DNA of 64,000 nucleotides from the NCBI RefSeq assembly GCF_030272615.1, contig NC_081411.1, positions 834,940,136 through 835,004,135 on the forward strand. Reading direction: 5' to 3'. The notes beneath the pieces were generated by a model. The model saw only the letters and a list, made by a program, of their open reading frames with translations. It was not told the DNA's origin and searched no databases. This document shows, piece by piece, positions 60,905 to 64,000 of the stretch. Every line of letters begins with the position of its first letter. Position 1 is the stretch's first letter. This DNA comes from Cryptomeria japonica (lineage: Eukaryota > Streptophyta > Pinopsida > Cupressales > Cupressaceae). The position numbers and the translations under genes were made by a program.

Positions 60905-62830
60905 GTAAGCTCAATATCAAACCTGATGTCATGTGCTTGGTTTTGAATTAGATTTCTCTGCCAGGTTTTTTTTCCCATGCTGATCACCCTCTGATCGGTC
61001 ATACATTTTAAAATTGCAAAGAGAAAAGATTGGAAAGGGTATGGTCAGATGAGTGTTTTTGATGGGGTAGTTGTTTAGAGAATATATGCTGATTTTTAAA
61101 GGAAAGTTATGGAATTTGGTTTTACATCACGTCTCTTCAAATTTCCTCATTATTCCAATCACCACAAATTAATCAAATATTAAAATCTATCAGGGAGCTA
61201 GAGAGCTGGTATTTTTTGGGGAAAATTTCATTATTTCGATCCACAGATACAGGAAAATGTTTTGAAACAAGGTTAGTTTTTTGCAATAGGTCTAATAGAC
61301 CAAATAATATGAATTCGTCGCTTCTTCATTGATTTTTTCGAGCTGGTGCATGTTTGGGCTGAAATGCTAATCTATGTTTATTAGAATTGTCAATTTTAAA
61401 GCTTGGCTGAGGAGGAATTGTATAACAATGGGTACAGGGGCTTGGCAAACAGTCAAATGATAAGGAGATTGAAGTTTTTTTCCAGAGGGATTACCACAGC
61501 TCTGCAAACAGTAAAAGCCCAATAGTTTCACTTGTGCATAATTGGAAGAGGTTTGGACCACCCAGTTGGGATTTATGCTCATCCCCTAAGATGGTTTTCA
61601 CAACAGATTAGGTTGAAAATCATACTGTAGTAAATTTTATTCTGTCATTTTGAGAGATAGTTGTTTTCTCGGGGTTTGTTGGGATGTAATCTCTAGGTTA
61701 ACGTGGTTCAAGTTCTGATGTAAAATTGAGAAATCCAAAACAATAGACATGATGTTTCCTCAAGCCCATGTAAATGATTGAGAATGCTTTTGGAAATTTA
61801 CCTAGTTACATAGTTTTCATCCAAGTTAGATCAAAACGTCATTCCATGAGTGAGGACATATAATTGCTTCAACAATGTTACTGTAATTGATTATTTATGG
61901 AACAAATTGTTTCTTAGAATCTACGATATTTCTTGGCGATCTAAGTAAAAACTTTAAAGACAAGTGCTTTTATTTTTTTTCTTTTTGTACATCTTTCATC
62001 TTAGATTTCATTCTTATTAATTCTAGAGGCAATTGTTATTTTTTGAGCACTCACTTGGATTGCAACACTCTATTTATGGGTGTGTGGTATATCTGTATGT
62101 TTGTGTGCTATTTGGAACCAATAGAGCTCATCATTGTATGATCTGAAATGCTTTTTTGCATATGTGATACTAAGTTAGGATTCACCATTTATTCATCATT
62201 CTATACACATTGTTGTCTCTGATGCATCTGAATTCAAACTGAGGTACTAGTTCTCTGATTTTTCTCATTTATTTGTGGACATGATTTTATTTCACTTCGT
62301 AATTGGTCTATTAACATATTTATTTCTTTCTACCTTGCCCCACTCTCTGACCTTTGGAAGGTGAGATATAATGTTGCTTGTGAGGGTACCAAGGGTATTA
62401 TTATTGCGACTTTTCTTGGATTTTTGGATGAACTGACCACTTTTATTTGCATAAAGCTCCTTTTATCTAGTAAATGTGCTCTGTGTTTTGATCATAGAGC
62501 CAAGTTGAAGATTTTTGCTGTTCTTTTCTAGGCATTAGAAGCACTGAATTTTAACTTTTTAAGATTCTTTTGCACTTTGCATTCTATTTTATAATATATG
62601 AACAAACTTAAGTTACAATTAAAAATGAAATTCCATTTCTGTCTGACAGCAAAGGAAAGCTAATGAAAACATGGGAAAGCAAGATACTACAACCCTTCTT
62701 TCTTGCTTGCATCGATGCTTGTAATTCTACCTATAAATAGAAGGATTTTATTTTGGACTCTCTTTTCTATTTGATATCAAAGTTTAAATGCTAATATGGT
62801 GTCTAAAGAGTGTTTTTCTCCTCGTGACAG
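60905..62830 (+). other. Intron 1 of the NECAP-like gene
   Basis: 1,926 bp, T-rich as plant introns are, donor GTAAGC and acceptor TCGTGACAG. I see no gene inside. Confidence 0.75.
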
Positions 62831-62862
62831 ATACCTCCAAGGAAAAGCTCAGCATCATACAG
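62831..62862 (+). CDS. NECAP-like protein, exon 2
   Basis: 32 nt reading IPPRKSSASYR, the most conserved phrase of the NECAP domain (V/L-Y-x-IPPR). It follows exon 1 in phase 0 to give ECYVYM-IPPRK, and ends TACAG|GTTCTC in phase 2. The family continues with an A-D-E-W-like segment, which I do not find in the remaining 1.1 kb, so exon 3 lies outside the window. Confidence 0.85.
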
Positions 62863-63429
62863 GTTCTCTCTCTTCCAACTTCCACTTCTCTCTCTTTGAA
62901 TGAAAAAATGCTTCATATGAACACACTCCCACGGTTACTTTAGGACAAAAAATACACCTTGCTGCTTGTTTAGATTATATCCCATCATAAAACATTCACA
63001 ATTCACAGTTTTGTTTTTTCTCGATATTTAAACTTGCTTTCTGTTCAGCCTAATTTTGCATCTCACCAGGTTCAATAACCAGATCTTTCTTTTTATATCG
63101 AAGACAATGTCTAGCTCTGTATCTATCCAAGGAAAGTGTTTCTTTTAATTAGCAGTTGTCTTTTTGCTATTGTGGATTCAAACACAGAAGATATGTGTAG
63201 TAAAAATTTGACATTGAAATTTGTGCATCATTCAATCATTGTCTATGCTATGATAATTATATTTTTAGGTGCAACTTTTGGGGAAAAATCAACTATTATG
63301 TTGAAGGATAGATTGTGAAGGGCTCTGAGCCAAGTTTTTTCAATATTGCATGAAATGAGTTGTTATTCCTTTTGCAAATCTATTTATTGAGGACTGTTTG
63401 CTTAGATCTTTCCCTCATCCTATTTGGAA

Positions 63430-63893
63430 TACATCAATACATTATTAATCCCATTCACAAGTGAGGGTGGTTGGGCATACATTTTCTAAACTTGATGTCT
63501 TAATCTTGGACTTACGGATTTTTGAGCATTTAAAGTGGGTAGTGGGAAGGCTTTAGGAAATATTTCTAATCAGATTTTCACTCTTCCAGCTATCCTTCAG
63601 GAAGCATGTCAATGCCCAAGTCTTTTTCTCCTTTTTAAACTTTACAAAGGCATTTGGTTCTATTTATGGATATCTTTTATTTCAACTTATTTCATAGGTT
63701 TCAAAATATTGTTATATTGAGCTCTTTATTACTGCTATCATGGGCCTTCATGATACATATTTTGGTTGCCTCCGAACAGCCCACAAATTTTCTGATTTCT
63801 TTAGGGGTATAGTCAGGGTCAAACATTGATTATCTCTCTTTATGTATCTCTTTGGGATCTCTATAGAGATGTTGCTGATGGTTGTACCTTTTT
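63430..63893 (+). pseudogene. LINE reverse transcriptase relic in intron 2
   Basis: Broken frames give IFTLPAILQEACQCPSLFLL, then KAFGSIYGYLLFQL, GLHDTYFGCLRTAHKFSDFF and LYRDVADGC, in the order of the LINE RT motifs that normally read DFTKAFDS and GVKQGCPLSP. Many stops and several frame changes show an old copy. It lies sense to the host gene and is cut at its right end by the next insertion. Confidence 0.6.
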
Positions 63894-64000
63894 TTTGGTT
63901 TTTTTGATCGGTAAAAGGCTATATTATATTTATTAATATAAAAAAGAGAGATTACATAGACATCAAGTAGCATATGCTTGAACCCACTATCAGTATATAC
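63894..64000 (-). mobile_element. 3' end of another LINE, running off the window
   Basis: On the minus strand: TTTTATATTAATAAATATAA, then TAGCCTTTTACCGATCAAAA and a short A-rich tail. This is the plant LINE 3' terminus, of the same form as the one at 45916. The body lies to the right of the window. Confidence 0.7.

Noticed and set aside
60513-60932. Minus-strand ORF of 139 codons over NECAP exon 1
   Set aside because: It overlaps a recognised exon with correct splice sites on the other strand and has no recognisable domain.

Overview
This is a plant nuclear window, most probably from a seed plant with a large, repeat-dense genome; a gymnosperm is plausible but not proven. The evidence is plant-type Ty1/copia, Ty3/gypsy (Tat lineage) and LINE elements at many stages of decay, a plant mobile domain (PMD) gene, tRNA-derived SINEs, long AT-rich spacers and one host gene with GT-AG introns. 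There is no bacterial-type gene organisation.

Layout. 79-5028: a Ty1/copia element on the minus strand with both LTRs, an initiator-Met-type primer site, a 5-bp target duplication and a decayed gag-pol. 5676-10442: a large imperfect palindrome whose left arm is CT-rich and right arm GA-rich. 10443-17460: AT-rich spacer with no convincing gene. 17460-21730: an unidentified ORF cut by a minus-strand copia-type element that carries only gag and protease and one visible LTR. 22365-41841: a 19.5-kb Tat-type Ty3/gypsy element flanked by CCTTG. It has one in-frame gag-pol of about 2,500 codons (gag, protease, G-patch, RT, two RNase H domains, integrase) and, antisense near its 3' end, an apparently spliced PMD gene. 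Its 3' third is rebuilt as an inverted duplication containing a third, reversed LTR. 43418-43764: a tandem SINE dimer with a 15-bp target duplication. 45808-57692: a LINE block on the minus strand between 17-bp duplications, with ORF1, ORF2, further 3'-side ORF remnants, a 491-bp palindrome and long TA-rich repeats. 58009-59800: a LINE-like insertion that encodes only ORF1. 60797 to the right edge: the first two exons of a NECAP-like host gene, whose introns hold LINE fragments.

How the parts relate. The only plausible intact host gene is the NECAP-like one at the right edge. The rest is mobile DNA. Its coding decay is mostly single stop codons that look like C-to-T or G-to-A changes rather than frameshifts, as expected for methylated plant transposons. 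The most unusual system is the Tat element: a spliced antisense PMD gene, a short motif (GCGTCTGTG) shared in sense orientation by the gag leader and the PMD intron, a row of AT hairpins in the LTR, and a 3' inverted duplication with a 3-bp microhomology junction.
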